Positions 47,452 through 56,760 of a stretch of 64,000 bases of DNA are shown here, in pieces. The DNA comes from an uncultured Planctomycetota bacterium (GTDB lineage: Bacteria > Planctomycetota > Phycisphaerae > UBA1845 > UTPLA1). Each line of letters starts with the position of its first letter. The stretch's first letter is position 1. Under the pieces are notes generated by a model. The model saw only the letters and a program-made list of their open reading frames with translations, was not told the origin of the DNA and did not search any database. A program made the position numbers and the translations under genes. The DNA is taken from contig CAADGE010000023.1 in NCBI GenBank assembly GCA_900696465.1, forward strand, positions 161,644-225,643, written 5' to 3'.

Positions 47452-49314
47452 TCAGGGCAGCATGCTGTCGAGGAACGGCTGCACGTCGAGGCCGTCGACC
47501 ATGCCGTCCAGATTCGTGTCGGCCGCGCAGAGCGTGGACGAGGAGAACCCGAGCAGGTGGTCGATGAAATCATTGACATCCAGGAGCGTAACCAATCCGT
47601 CACCAGTGAAATCACCTGGGAGGACCGTGAGCTGGTAGCTCTGGGTGTCGCTGGTGGCGCAGCCGCCATCGACCTTCACGGTGATCGTGTAAGCCGAGTA
47701 CGACGCGATCGGATTCGGCCACGACACGACGCCGTTGCCCGAATTGATGGTCATACCTGCCGGTGGAGAACCGTCGAGCGACCAGGTGAGCGGCGGTGTG
47801 CCGCTGGCCGTCGGCGTGGAAGACGCGTAGGCCGTACCGCAGACCGTGCTCGCATTCGCGATCGGGTTGATCACCGGGTCCTCACAGGCCGGGATCACGC
47901 TGAGATTCAGATCGTAGTGCTGCGTCACCGTGAAGGCGTTACCTGCATAGACACGAACGTAGTAATCACCCGCGGCGGGGAGCAGAACGCCCGACAGCGT
48001 CTCTGCCGAGCCGATCGGCGCGCTGTCGCCGGTCCCCAGTACGGTAGAGCCGTTGGTATCGAGAATCTGAACATTGAGGTTGCCGACGGTCAGCGAGTTG
48101 GTATCGCTGCAGCAGGCCGGACACGAACCGTTGGCATTCTGGGCCTGATTGTCGTAGGTGATGCCTCGCGGCGTGATCACCACCGTCGCCTCCCGCGGAC
48201 CGTTCACCGTGAAGCGGAAGAAGTCCACCTTGCCGCCACCATCGAGACTCAAACTCGTCGTGTTCGCGGGGTTCAGACCGGTCGGAGGCGGCGGAAGCGC
48301 GCCAACGAAAATCGGCGAACCCTGTTCGACTGCGCCGATGTGTGTCGCAGCACCCGCGGAATTGTCATTCTCAAAACTGTCACCATAGTGTCGATGCATT
48401 CCGCGTATGTCGTCATGCCGAGGACCATCAAAGGTCTCCTGGAGGAACGGTTCGAGCAGTTGTTGCGAGTTGCCCGAGCAGACGTGCTGAAGGCCCAGGC
48501 AGTGGCCCAGCTCGTGCATCACCGTATTTCGAAGGAACCGATGCTGATTAGCTGAGCTGCCCCAGCTCTCCGCCATGTCGATCAACATGTCGCCGGTCTG
48601 CGGAAGATAGGCATAGGCCAGGGTTCCGCCGACGCTGAGGGTCCGACCGCAGATACGAATCTGTCCGCGATTGGCGGTGCCGCCGTTGCCCGGCCAGCTT
48701 GCGCCGTCATCCCAGTCGTTGCCGCCGAAGGTAATTCGTGTGAACGTCAGCCCGGAAAGCTCCTCCCAGCGATCAAAACTCTGCTGGATGCGGTTGATCC
48801 AGGTGGCTCGACCGCCCTGCGCCGCGAACTTGGAATCCATCTGGGCGAAGAGATTGCTCACGCCGCCGGTGGAATCGGTAATTGATGTACCATCGGGTAC
48901 GAAGCTCCAGGTGATGTTCTGGGCATTTCCCTGAATGCCGGTCCAGCGCGATCCCAGAAAGTAACGCGGAAGACCGTCGCCCCCGAAAACCAGTTCGTGA
49001 TAGAACTGCATCTCTTCAATCGGCGTCCCTTCCGCGAAGCAGAATTGGAGCTGTTCGATCAGTTCGGGTGGGTTCATCGCAAGGACCGCAGGCGTCCACT
49101 CGCCGTCGGGAACGCCCGGATGCGCCCCGGCCAGATAGAGATCATCACAATCCTCGGCGCTGGTGACGACCGCCGCGTGTGCCGACTGTTCAAACTCAGC
49201 CATTGAGGCAGGGGTCATTGCGTCCTGCGTTGTCGGAACCAACCAGAGACCACCGGCGGCTCCGATGCACACCAGACTCAGGACACACGGCCAGACACAC
49301 TTCGAAAAACGCAT
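47452..49314 (-). CDS. Secreted metzincin-type metalloprotease with dockerin-like C-terminus
   Basis: From the ATG at 49314 this is 620 residues. A signal peptide (CVWPCVLSLVCIGAAGG) leads to a matrixin-like catalytic domain with the extended zinc motif HELGHCLGLQH at 267-277. A Met-turn candidate follows (GMHRHYGDSF region). Then come a PPC-like beta domain, an Ig-like putative domain (TPPLTWSLDGSPPAGMTIN) and two Ca-binding dockerin-type repeats, GDFTGDGLVTLLDVNDFIDHL and ADTNLDGMVDGLDVQPFL. It is an extracellular protease. The dockerin-like end is typical of planctomycete secretomes, where it probably serves attachment or sorting rather than cellulosome assembly. Confidence 0.92.
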   Translation of the reverse strand: MRFSKCVWPCVLSLVCIGAAGGLWLVPTTQDAMTPASMAEFEQSAHAAVVTSAEDCDDLYLAGAHPGVPDGEWTPAVLAMNPPELIEQLQFCFAEGTPIEEMQFYHELVFGGDGLPRYFLGSRWTGIQGNAQNITWSFVPDGTSITDSTGGVSNLFAQMDSKFAAQGGRATWINRIQQSFDRWEELSGLTFTRITFGGNDWDDGASWPGNGGTANRGQIRICGRTLSVGGTLAYAYLPQTGDMLIDMAESWGSSANQHRFLRNTVMHELGHCLGLQHVCSGNSQQLLEPFLQETFDGPRHDDIRGMHRHYGDSFENDNSAGAATHIGAVEQGSPIFVGALPPPPTGLNPANTTSLSLDGGGKVDFFRFTVNGPREATVVITPRGITYDNQAQNANGSCPACCSDTNSLTVGNLNVQILDTNGSTVLGTGDSAPIGSAETLSGVLLPAAGDYYVRVYAGNAFTVTQHYDLNLSVIPACEDPVINPIANASTVCGTAYASSTPTASGTPPLTWSLDGSPPAGMTINSGNGVVSWPNPIASYSAYTITVKVDGGCATSDTQSYQLTVLPGDFTGDGLVTLLDVNDFIDHLLGFSSSTLCAADTNLDGMVDGLDVQPFLDSMLP

Positions 49315-49521
49315 CACATACCTCCAGACGATTGTGCTCAAGCTCTTGCGACGATGCCCGCTGCCTCCAGTGAGGACGGACCCTCGACCCACGATCGAGA
49401 ACTAAAAAACAATTCGACGACTCCACACATGCCTCGCGGACGACGTGGGAGTCGTCGATCCTGAAACGCCGTTTACTATTGCACGAACCACCACCGGATC
49501 GTGCCGAAATTCGCGCTGCAA

Positions 49522-51489
49522 CTACTGACACTCACAAGTCAGCCAGAAAATAAACTCCATGATGTCCAGCGCATCGGTCTCGCCGTCGAAATTCAGATCC
49601 GAGCGTTCGATGCCGCCCGGCGGATCGGTATCCACACCCAGCAGCGCGTTGACAAAGCAGGCGATATCCTCTTCCAGAATCAGCAAGCCATCGCCCGTAC
49701 AATCGCCGAGAACAGGGAATGTCGTGACCTCCGTCACCTGGCTGTAGCCCGTTTCCACGCCATTCTGGTTTCTCGCCTTCGCGCGGAACTGGTATGTCGC
49801 GCCGGGCGTCAGACCCGTTACCGTTACCGTCGTAGTCTGAACCCAGGTTTGAATGCCTCCATTGCCGCCGGGCGTGAGCGATTCAAAGTACAGCCCTGAC
49901 ATACCGACCCCCAGATTCGTAAACGTACCGGCGGCGATCAGGTCCACGGACGTCGCTGAGAGATTGGATGTCGCCAGGAAGTTGGGCTGCTGAATGTGTG
50001 TGACCGTCGAAGATGCCTCGGAGTAGTTCGTTTCGTTTCGTTCCGGCGATGCGTTGTCACGTGCCTTGGTCTGGTAGATATACTGCGTATTGGGTGTCAG
50101 GCCGCTGTCGACGTAGGACGTGATCGACTGCCAGCCGCTGTTGTTCGCACCCGGATTACCCGTCGTTTCTTCGAAGTAATACTGAACCGGTCCGCTGGGG
50201 TCGGTGGCGACGGTTGCCGTCATCGTGATGCTCGAAGTCGACAGCGCCGTAGGCACGGACGAAAACGTCATCGGATTCGGCGTTGGCGGCGTCACGTCCG
50301 CAGGAACGGCGGGGAAATCCCAGCCGATCGCATCGAGCATGTCCTTGTCGGATGCTCGGAGGAAATTGGGGTAGTAAGTCGTACCGGCACCGATCGCCGG
50401 TACCATCACGCCGTTGACACCAGGGCGAAAATGGCTGGCCTGCCACGGATCGCCATCCGACATGCGATACTCAATGGAAATCAGGTCGGAGTTGTGATCG
50501 TCGTCCGGCGAGTTGAAGGATACCAGACGGGCAAAGGTCTGAAACTCGGCGTTCGACGAAGGATTGTTCGCCGTCCGCTGGAAGCGATACACGTCCAGCA
50601 TCTCGATGTCCGCCGTGCGGAAATCGGCACCAGAAGTGAACCCCATTGCGTGGGCGATCTCGTGCACCGCAACCGACTGGAAACAGGTCGTGCCACTGGT
50701 GATGCCGTTGCTTGGATCGAAATCAAAGTCAAAGTTCGAGTTGAAGGTAATCGTCGCCACGGAGCCGGCGGCGTTGCCGATCGCCGCCTTGAAGTTTGCC
50801 CGGGTGACGAAGACGCGATTCTCGTTCGTCACAGTCAACGACGCGTCGTATCGCACGGGAATCGTCGAGCCCGACGGGACGAATGCCTGAATGACGTCAT
50901 CCGCGTCCATGCCGTTGATCAGGCCGTCCCGCACGGTCGGCCAGGCCGTCTCGATGTAGCTGCTGCTCGTGGCGCCGATCACATTCGACGGCAGCGACGC
51001 GAACGTCACGCTGATCGGCACCTGGATCGGATCTGCAAACTGCCCTTCGATGTAGTTCGCCACGGTCTCCAGCGCCGCTGCGGCCAGGGGTGGCGGCGAA
51101 CCGCTCAGGTTGATCACGATGTCGAGTCCGACGCCGCGCGGCTGACCTCCGCCGCCGATCACCTGCACCGGCTGACCCGGCTCGAATGCCTTTCTTCCCA
51201 ATTCAGCCCACTCGGCAAGCATGTCCTGCGTCACGCCAGTCAGATCGCTGCCGCAGTGCACCCGGGTCAACGTCTGTGTCTGCAGCACCAGCTTCTCGCC
51301 GGTTGTGTAAAGCGTCACTTCGACCGGATCCGCTTGCTCCACATAGATGAATGCGTCCGGCCGAAAACCGGGCACTGCGTGCTGGACCTCTGCCGTTGGA
51401 TGTCCCTCGTGGCCAGACACGGCTGGCGCATGAATGAGCATCACGAACAGGACAAGGGCCGGCAGAACTCGAACGATCAGCGAAGTCAT
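49522..51489 (-). CDS. Secreted metalloprotease with fibronectin-III-like domains and dockerin-like end
   Basis: The 655-residue protein has a signal peptide (VLPALVLFVMLIHAPAVSG). A zinc-dependent domain contains HEIAHAMGF at 276-284, consistent with the HEIAHxxGF-type planctomycete metalloproteases. Two or three fibronectin-III-like beta domains follow (VDSGLTPNTQYIYQTKARDN, then GLTPGATYQFRAKARNQNG). The C-terminus has a dockerin-like repeat (GDCTGDGLLILEEDIACFVN and SDLNFDGETDALDIMEF). It lies 207 bases upstream of the other metalloprotease in the same direction, but the two catalytic domains differ, so this is not a simple tandem duplication. Confidence 0.92.
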   Translation of the reverse strand: MTSLIVRVLPALVLFVMLIHAPAVSGHEGHPTAEVQHAVPGFRPDAFIYVEQADPVEVTLYTTGEKLVLQTQTLTRVHCGSDLTGVTQDMLAEWAELGRKAFEPGQPVQVIGGGGQPRGVGLDIVINLSGSPPPLAAAALETVANYIEGQFADPIQVPISVTFASLPSNVIGATSSSYIETAWPTVRDGLINGMDADDVIQAFVPSGSTIPVRYDASLTVTNENRVFVTRANFKAAIGNAAGSVATITFNSNFDFDFDPSNGITSGTTCFQSVAVHEIAHAMGFTSGADFRTADIEMLDVYRFQRTANNPSSNAEFQTFARLVSFNSPDDDHNSDLISIEYRMSDGDPWQASHFRPGVNGVMVPAIGAGTTYYPNFLRASDKDMLDAIGWDFPAVPADVTPPTPNPMTFSSVPTALSTSSITMTATVATDPSGPVQYYFEETTGNPGANNSGWQSITSYVDSGLTPNTQYIYQTKARDNASPERNETNYSEASSTVTHIQQPNFLATSNLSATSVDLIAAGTFTNLGVGMSGLYFESLTPGGNGGIQTWVQTTTVTVTGLTPGATYQFRAKARNQNGVETGYSQVTEVTTFPVLGDCTGDGLLILEEDIACFVNALLGVDTDPPGGIERSDLNFDGETDALDIMEFIFWLTCECQ

Positions 51490-52050
51490 GAATCGACTCC
51501 AGAACGCAACACGGGCGGCACCGCAGCCATTCCCTCAATAAAAACCGCCGCGGACCTCAATTTATTCGCACAGAATTAGCCCGGCCTGAGGTCAGACAGG
51601 CCGGACTCGGCTCGTCCCCCGGTCGGAAGGGATGTACGTCGGACGGTCAGGTTGCGTGAGCAACAGCAATTTATCCCATTCACGCAATCCGACGCCCTGG
51701 CAGGTCGGATCACTCAGTAACCAAGCGGCGGTCTTCACTGAAGATAAGATCACCCTCACGACCGCAATCGGCCGCAAACGCTGATCCTCGCCGTCAAGAT
51801 TTTTCGCTCTCTCCCTCGGCTGAAAATAGCCGCTCCATCCGGTCAACAGATGCCAAACCGGTTCACTCTATTGTTTCGGTTTTCGCATCCGGGGTCAAGC
51901 CGATTTTCACATAATATCGGACTCTGGATGGCTGTAACTTACTTTTTCACATCGATTTGCCGCAGGAACGGACTTGGAACTCGACATTCGTTCGCATGTT
52001 GCTGTTTCGGGGCGTTTCCATGGTCTTGTCTCGGCTACGGCACGAACTCT
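51490..52050. other. Intergenic region, 561 bases
   Basis: No convincing gene is seen. The strand-minus frame at 51592-51846 (84 codons) lacks a ribosome site and protein-like composition. The only clear element is a perfect hairpin at 51581-51604. The remainder is likely the promoter region of the leftward metalloprotease and the 3' end of the leftward phosphatase gene, which ends at 52051. Confidence 0.6.
51581..51604. repeat. Perfect inverted repeat (hairpin) CCGGCCTG-8-CAGGCCGG
   Basis: Eight-base arms at 51581-51588 and 51597-51604 surround an 8-base loop. There is no T-run on either strand, so it is not a standard intrinsic terminator. It lies 92 bases upstream of the metalloprotease start and could be a leader hairpin or an operator. 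Confidence 0.5.
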
Positions 52051-52869
52051 TCAGGTTGGTTCGACATCGAAGCTCGCCAAAAGAGTTCGATGGATATCCG
52101 GGCCCGCCGCGAGAACCTGCAGACTCTGCCCTGTGTATCGGTCGAGTGCCATCGGCCAGAGCGGATTGCCGCGATCATCTGTGAAAAGGCCCCCGGCTTC
52201 CTCGATAAGCAATGCCGCTGCGGCGACATCCCAGAGTTTGCAGTCGATTGAAAATGCGGCATCGACCAACCCCGCAGCTACCGCCGCAAAATGAAGGCAG
52301 GTCACCCCCTGATTGCGCATGTGATACCGCTCCATCCAGCCGCGTACCGCCGATGGCATCGACTGCCTGCGAAATGAACCGACCGCGATGATCGTGTCCG
52401 GCCCGGCCGCATGATTCGTAACGTGAAGGGGCATTTCGTCCAGCGTAGCGCCACCGTCACGAGATGCGGAGTAGCTCGAGCAGCTTCCGACGTCATAAAT
52501 CGCCCCGGCCACGGGGCGCCCTCGATGAAGAACGGCGACCGACGTGGCAAACAGCCGAGAGCCACGCGCGAAATTGCGCGTCCCGTCGATCGGATCGATC
52601 ACCCAGCAATGGGGGCTTTCGTCCAATCGGGCGTGACACTCCGGCTCGTGAACGATCTCTTCTACGAGAACCGCGTGATCCGGATAACGTTCCGCCAGCG
52701 CTTTCAGTATGACTCGCTGCGCAACGTGGTCCGCCTCCGTGACCGGGCTCTGATCCTCTTTCCGCGTAACGGACACTTTGCCGAACAGACGGTCGGCGTT
52801 CTCGCCCCCCAGCCGGGCCAGTTCGACGGCGAAGCGTCGCAACTCGAGTGGATCACATTCCGCAGGCAT
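52051..52869 (-). CDS. Inositol monophosphatase-family phosphatase
   Basis: From the ATG at 52869 the protein has 272 residues. It carries the metal-binding motifs of the family: VLVEEIVHEPE (usual GEE), WVIDPIDGTRNFARG (DPIDGT) and DCKLWDVAAAALLIEEAGG (WDxAAAxxLxxEAG). Members hydrolyse inositol phosphate, fructose 1,6-bisphosphate or 3'-phosphoadenosine 5'-phosphate (CysQ). The last would fit the sulfate assimilation genes in this window, but the sequence does not decide between substrates. Confidence 0.9.
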   Translation of the reverse strand: MPAECDPLELRRFAVELARLGGENADRLFGKVSVTRKEDQSPVTEADHVAQRVILKALAERYPDHAVLVEEIVHEPECHARLDESPHCWVIDPIDGTRNFARGSRLFATSVAVLHRGRPVAGAIYDVGSCSSYSASRDGGATLDEMPLHVTNHAAGPDTIIAVGSFRRQSMPSAVRGWMERYHMRNQGVTCLHFAAVAAGLVDAAFSIDCKLWDVAAAALLIEEAGGLFTDDRGNPLWPMALDRYTGQSLQVLAAGPDIHRTLLASFDVEPT

Positions 52870-52958
52870 GGAGGCACATTCTCGCAACAAAGCGCAGCGA
52901 TCGCAATCGGCACGGCATGCCGTTCACGGTTGATCAGTCACACCGTTGTGGGAATGAC

Positions 52959-54371
52959 TCAGGCCGTCTGCTCGATGGCAACCGGTCGGACCACGGTGAT
53001 GCGGTCCTTCCCGCCGGCCTTCGCCAGATAGAGCGCTTCGTCTGCCAGCTGCAGAAGCACGGCCGGCGTGGTCGGCTGATCGCGCTCACGACTGGCCAGA
53101 CCGATGCTCAGCGAGGCGATGCTCGCTTCGGGCAGCTCACGGATCACGTCATTGCGAAATCGCTGAAGCAGACGCTCGGCCGATGCCCGGGCATCGTCAG
53201 GCGACGTTCGTGGCAGAAGGATGGCGAACTCGTCTCCGCCGTATCGAACCGCAATGTCAGATTCGCGGATCGATTCCAGGATGGCCCGTGCGGTCAGTTG
53301 CAGCAACTGATCGCCGGTCTGGTGACCGAGCGTGTCGTTGACGCGCTTGAAGTTATCCAGGTCGAGCATCATGCACGTCAGGTCGGTCTGGTACCGCCGC
53401 GATTCCGCGAACAACTGGGTGAGCAGATCGTTGAAGTGCCGGCGATTGTACAGCCCGGTCAGGGAATCTCGCGCGGCCACCTCGCGGAGCTGACGGTTGG
53501 CCTGTTCGAGGGCCTCGGTGCGCTCGCGAACGCGTCCTTCGAGTTCTTCGCTTTGTTCCATCAACGCGCGATGAGTTCTGGAAAGTTTCGCGGCCATCGC
53601 ATTGAAGGCCCGTGAAAGATCGCCGATCTCGTCACGACGGTTGTCCGCAACATGGATATCGTGCTGACCGGAGGCCAGAGCATTCGCCGCATCGGAGAGC
53701 CGGTTCAACGGCTTCACGAGGTGCCGAACGATTTCGTAACCCAGCGGGACCATGAGCAGCGCGATGCCGACCGAAAGCCCGATGATCTGCCGCGTGATGC
53801 TTGTCAGTTGACTGCCGGCTGAATTCAGACTCACGCCCAATCGCACGAAGCCCACGGTCGGGCGAACCACCGACGGCGAGGGGACATCATCCGCAGCCAG
53901 GATGGGATACACGACGTCGATGTGTGGACCCGCCGTTGCACTGTTCACCAAGCGCGGATGATTGATCGGCTCCACGGAGATTTGTTCGGTGCTCTCCAGC
54001 AGCAGTCGATCGATGGTGCCTGTGCCGCGCTGATGACTCGCCATCCAGTGTCCGGAGACATCAGTGAAAATGACGTAGACGAGGTTCTCATTCGAGATGA
54101 CATCTTCGGCGATCGCCAGCAGGCGGTCTCGATCATCCCGCTGAACGGCCCGGGCGCCGGCCACCGCCAGTGCCTTGACCAGATCGCTCGCGTGGCGCTG
54201 CGTCTGCGAGAGCACGAGTTGCTCGGAAAGATGCTGAAAGGTCATGCCGGTCAGGGCGGTGGCCGTCAGCACCACGGCGGTCAGAAGAACGGTCGTTCGA
54301 AATTGCAGTCCGAACAACCCTCGCAACACTTGTGGGCGTACAGCTTCCATAGAGCGCGCTGCTTCTCCCAT
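52959..54371 (-). CDS. Diguanylate cyclase with periplasmic sensor and HAMP domain
   Basis: The 470-residue protein has an N-terminal membrane helix (TTVLLTAVVLTATALTGMTF), a periplasmic domain of about 130 residues, a second helix (IIGLSVGIALLMVPLGYEIV), a HAMP linker (PLNRLSDAANALASGQHDI), a coiled coil and a GGDEF domain. The active loop is YGGDEF, and an inhibitory RxxD site (RESD) sits five residues before it, so product inhibition should be intact. It makes cyclic di-GMP. The signal is unknown. An ATG at 54350 is a possible alternative start. Confidence 0.94.
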   Translation of the reverse strand: MGEAARSMEAVRPQVLRGLFGLQFRTTVLLTAVVLTATALTGMTFQHLSEQLVLSQTQRHASDLVKALAVAGARAVQRDDRDRLLAIAEDVISNENLVYVIFTDVSGHWMASHQRGTGTIDRLLLESTEQISVEPINHPRLVNSATAGPHIDVVYPILAADDVPSPSVVRPTVGFVRLGVSLNSAGSQLTSITRQIIGLSVGIALLMVPLGYEIVRHLVKPLNRLSDAANALASGQHDIHVADNRRDEIGDLSRAFNAMAAKLSRTHRALMEQSEELEGRVRERTEALEQANRQLREVAARDSLTGLYNRRHFNDLLTQLFAESRRYQTDLTCMMLDLDNFKRVNDTLGHQTGDQLLQLTARAILESIRESDIAVRYGGDEFAILLPRTSPDDARASAERLLQRFRNDVIRELPEASIASLSIGLASRERDQPTTPAVLLQLADEALYLAKAGGKDRITVVRPVAIEQTA

Positions 54372-54648
54372 GCGCGGCGATGGAGCTTGCGCCGCCGCTT
54401 GTGCAGCGCGGACTCCCGCCTTGATTGCCTGCTCTCCGTGTCGTCCTTGAGGTCGGATCGCGGAATCCCCCTGTGTGTGCCTCGCGAGGTCACTACTTCT
54501 TAATCTGCAATATCGAATCGTCGAAGGCGAGACTTAATCCCCGGAAAATGGACCGTCGCATGCCCCCGACAAGGGAAGCCGGCCTCACACGATGGAAATG
54601 AGGATCGTCGAGCGACTCCCTGACAACACGCAGCGCCGTTTCCGGACG
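54372..54648. other. Intergenic region between the diguanylate cyclase and birA
   Basis: No gene, strong promoter, hairpin or RNA could be supported here. A short basic frame on the reverse strand (54281-54493) overlaps the cyclase start and was not accepted. Confidence 0.5.
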
Positions 54649-55257
54649 TTACAGAATCGCCAGCCGCTCCTGCCAAGCTCGACGGACCGCTTCGGAATGG
54701 CCGCGTACGACCTCGTCCTGCCACTTGCGAACATGCTCCACAATGGCCGTCGTGATGGCAGCGATATTCAGCGCATCAAAGCGCTCGGCAGACATCACTT
54801 GCTCCAGGCAGCGCGCCGGCAACGCATCTGCGGGCAGCGGACGATCCGCACGACGAACGTTGATCCCGATGCCCGTGATCAGCGAACTTGCACGCCCTTC
54901 CTCCACCTGCATTTCCGTCAGGATGCCGCCGAGCTTTCCCCCGTCTGCTATCAGATCGTTGATCGCTTTCAATCGCACGGTCACGTCGGTCACAGCTTCA
55001 ATCGCTTCCGCGCAGCCCACGCCGGCCGCGAGCGTGTGGAGCGCGGTATCGGGAGTGACCGTTCCAGCATCAAGTCGGACCAGCGAGAGGTAGATTCCCG
55101 CGTCGCGAGGCGATAACCAGCGTCTCCCCTGGGTGCCGCGCCCCGCCGTCTGCTCACGTGCGACCACGTAGAAATCAGCCGTGATGCGATGCTCCGCCAG
55201 CAGACGCTTCGCGGCATCGTTGGTGGAATCGACTCGATCGAAACAGAACGCCTGCAT
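54649..55257 (-). CDS. birA: Biotin-[acetyl-CoA-carboxylase] ligase
   Basis: From the ATG at 55257 this is 202 residues, a short BirA without the DNA-binding domain. It activates biotin with ATP and transfers it to a lysine of carrier domains. Motifs are DSTNDAAKRLL, QTAGRGTQGRRW (biotinyl-adenylate loop), GIYLSLVRL and RLKAINDLIADGGKLGGILTE, where most family members have KWPNDL. Here it is KAINDL. An earlier ATG at 55329 would overlap the HMG-CoA lyase end. Its target is probably the biotin carrier encoded two genes upstream. Confidence 0.9.
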   Translation of the reverse strand: MQAFCFDRVDSTNDAAKRLLAEHRITADFYVVAREQTAGRGTQGRRWLSPRDAGIYLSLVRLDAGTVTPDTALHTLAAGVGCAEAIEAVTDVTVRLKAINDLIADGGKLGGILTEMQVEEGRASSLITGIGINVRRADRPLPADALPARCLEQVMSAERFDALNIAAITTAIVEHVRKWQDEVVRGHSEAVRRAWQERLAIL

Positions 55258-55298
55258 GGCTTGCTTCGTGCGTCCTTTCGCCGGACGGAAACTTTCGC

Positions 55299-56204
55299 TT
55301 ATTCCAAAGCGCCTTTGAGCCGTTGCCATTGGCGGCTCGGCAACCGGCGGCCCAGCGCTTCCGCCATCAGACAGGAGGCCTCGAAGATTCTGTGCAGCTC
55401 GACCCCGGTCTGAATGCCCATGCGATCAAGCAGATACACGAGATCTTCAGTGGCCAGATTGCCCGACGCGCCGGGAGCATACGGGCAGCCGCCAAGCCCT
55501 CCCGCGGAACTGTCGAACGTGGTGATGCCGAGCTGAAGCCCGGCGACGACATTCGCCAGCGCGGTGCCGTAGGTATCATGAAAATGCAATGCGATCTTCT
55601 CCGACGAAATCGCGCTCAGCAGCTCGCCGACCGTATCGTGGACATCCTTCGGACTGGCCGCGCCGATCGTATCGCTGATGGCGACCTGATCCACGCCCAT
55701 GTCGAGCAATCGCAAGGCAACTTCGCGCACACGCGCGCGCGGGACATCCCCTTCGTACGGACAGACGAATGCAGTCGAGACATAGCCGCGTACACTGACC
55801 CCGCCCTCGATCGCCGATCGAACCACCGGTGCGAAGGTGGCCAGAGATTCTTCGATCGTCATCTGAATGTTCTTGCGGGTGAAACTTTCAGACGCTGCGG
55901 TGAAGACGGCGATCCGACGTATACCCACTTCAAGTGCCCGCTCCAGCCCTCTCTGATTCGGGACAAGCGCCGAATAGGTAACACTGCCTGTCGCGGGAAG
56001 CCGTCGGGCGACTTCCACCGCATCGGCCAGTTGCGGGATGGCCTTCGGATGCACAAACGACGTGGCTTCGATCTGGCGCAGGCCGGATGCCGCGAGCTTC
56101 TCGATGAAGGCCAGCTTCAACGGCGTGGGGATCGGCGCCGGCTCGTTCTGCAGGCCGTCGCGCGGGCCGACTTCCACAATCGTTACTTCACCTGGAAGAT
56201 TCAT
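55299..56204 (-). CDS. Hydroxymethylglutaryl-CoA lyase
   Basis: From the ATG at 56204 this is 301 residues. It splits HMG-CoA to acetoacetate and acetyl-CoA, the last step of leucine breakdown. The N-terminal motif is VEVGPRDGLQNE (metal Asp), with HFHDTYGTALANV for the second metal site. The active-site loop is AGGLGGCPYAPGASGN, with the catalytic Cys. It overlaps the biotin carrier gene by 17 bases and is part of the leftward leucine-catabolic run. Confidence 0.95.
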   Translation of the reverse strand: MNLPGEVTIVEVGPRDGLQNEPAPIPTPLKLAFIEKLAASGLRQIEATSFVHPKAIPQLADAVEVARRLPATGSVTYSALVPNQRGLERALEVGIRRIAVFTAASESFTRKNIQMTIEESLATFAPVVRSAIEGGVSVRGYVSTAFVCPYEGDVPRARVREVALRLLDMGVDQVAISDTIGAASPKDVHDTVGELLSAISSEKIALHFHDTYGTALANVVAGLQLGITTFDSSAGGLGGCPYAPGASGNLATEDLVYLLDRMGIQTGVELHRIFEASCLMAEALGRRLPSRQWQRLKGALE

Positions 56205-56733
56205 CGCCGGGGCCATCCTCGAATCGTACCAGCAGAGCCCCCATCTCCACGAGCTGTCCCGGTCGGCAGAGTACCTCACGAATCCTGCCGTCATGCGGAG
56301 CCGAGAGCGTCATCTCCATCTTCATCGATTCCATGACGATCAGCGGCTGGTGCGCCGCGAACGAATCGCCCGCGGAAACGTGAATCTTCAAGATCGTCCC
56401 CGGCATCGGTGCGGAGAGGGCGGACTGCTGCGCCGTCGTCGCCGCGCCACTGCTCGCCCGCCGAGCCACTCGCTCCACCCGCTCAAGCACATAGATACGC
56501 CCTCTCACCCAGACATTCATGCGATTTCCGTCGCGCAACACGCAGACGGGCACGATCCGCCCATGGATGCGCAGCACGGCGCTGCCGTCATCGACGCAGA
56601 TCACCTCCACGTCGTGCGCATCCTGGTCGAGCTGAACCCGGTAATCGCCGCATTCGCCCTCGCGGCAACGCTGCACTTCGACGACCACAGGCGTCTCGCG
56701 ACCCGGTGATTTGAGCAGAATTTCACTCATCAA
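56188..56733 (-). CDS. Biotin carboxyl carrier protein / domain of an acyl-CoA carboxylase
   Basis: The 181-residue protein has an N-terminal beta-rich domain and a C-terminal biotinyl domain. The biotin-accepting lysine is K138 in MESMKMEM (usual AMKM), flanked by SAPMPGTILKIHV and the VEMGALLVRFE end. In most methylcrotonyl-CoA carboxylases this domain is joined to the biotin carboxylase. Here it is a separate gene that starts 27 bases after the carboxylase gene. The extra N-terminal region resembles the linker domain of the fused alpha subunit. Confidence 0.9.
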   Translation of the reverse strand: MMSEILLKSPGRETPVVVEVQRCREGECGDYRVQLDQDAHDVEVICVDDGSAVLRIHGRIVPVCVLRDGNRMNVWVRGRIYVLERVERVARRASSGAATTAQQSALSAPMPGTILKIHVSAGDSFAAHQPLIVMESMKMEMTLSAPHDGRIREVLCRPGQLVEMGALLVRFEDGPGDESSR

Positions 56734-56760
56734 CTATTTCTCGCAGCGGCTTATACATCT

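Noticed and set aside
51592..51846. 84-codon reverse ORF in the intergenic region
   Set aside because: No ribosome site or recognised motif; composition not convincing.
54281..54493. Basic 70-codon reverse ORF overlapping the diguanylate cyclase start, vaguely S21-like
   Set aside because: No ribosome site, overlaps the start of a clear gene, and the basic pattern does not match ribosomal protein S21.
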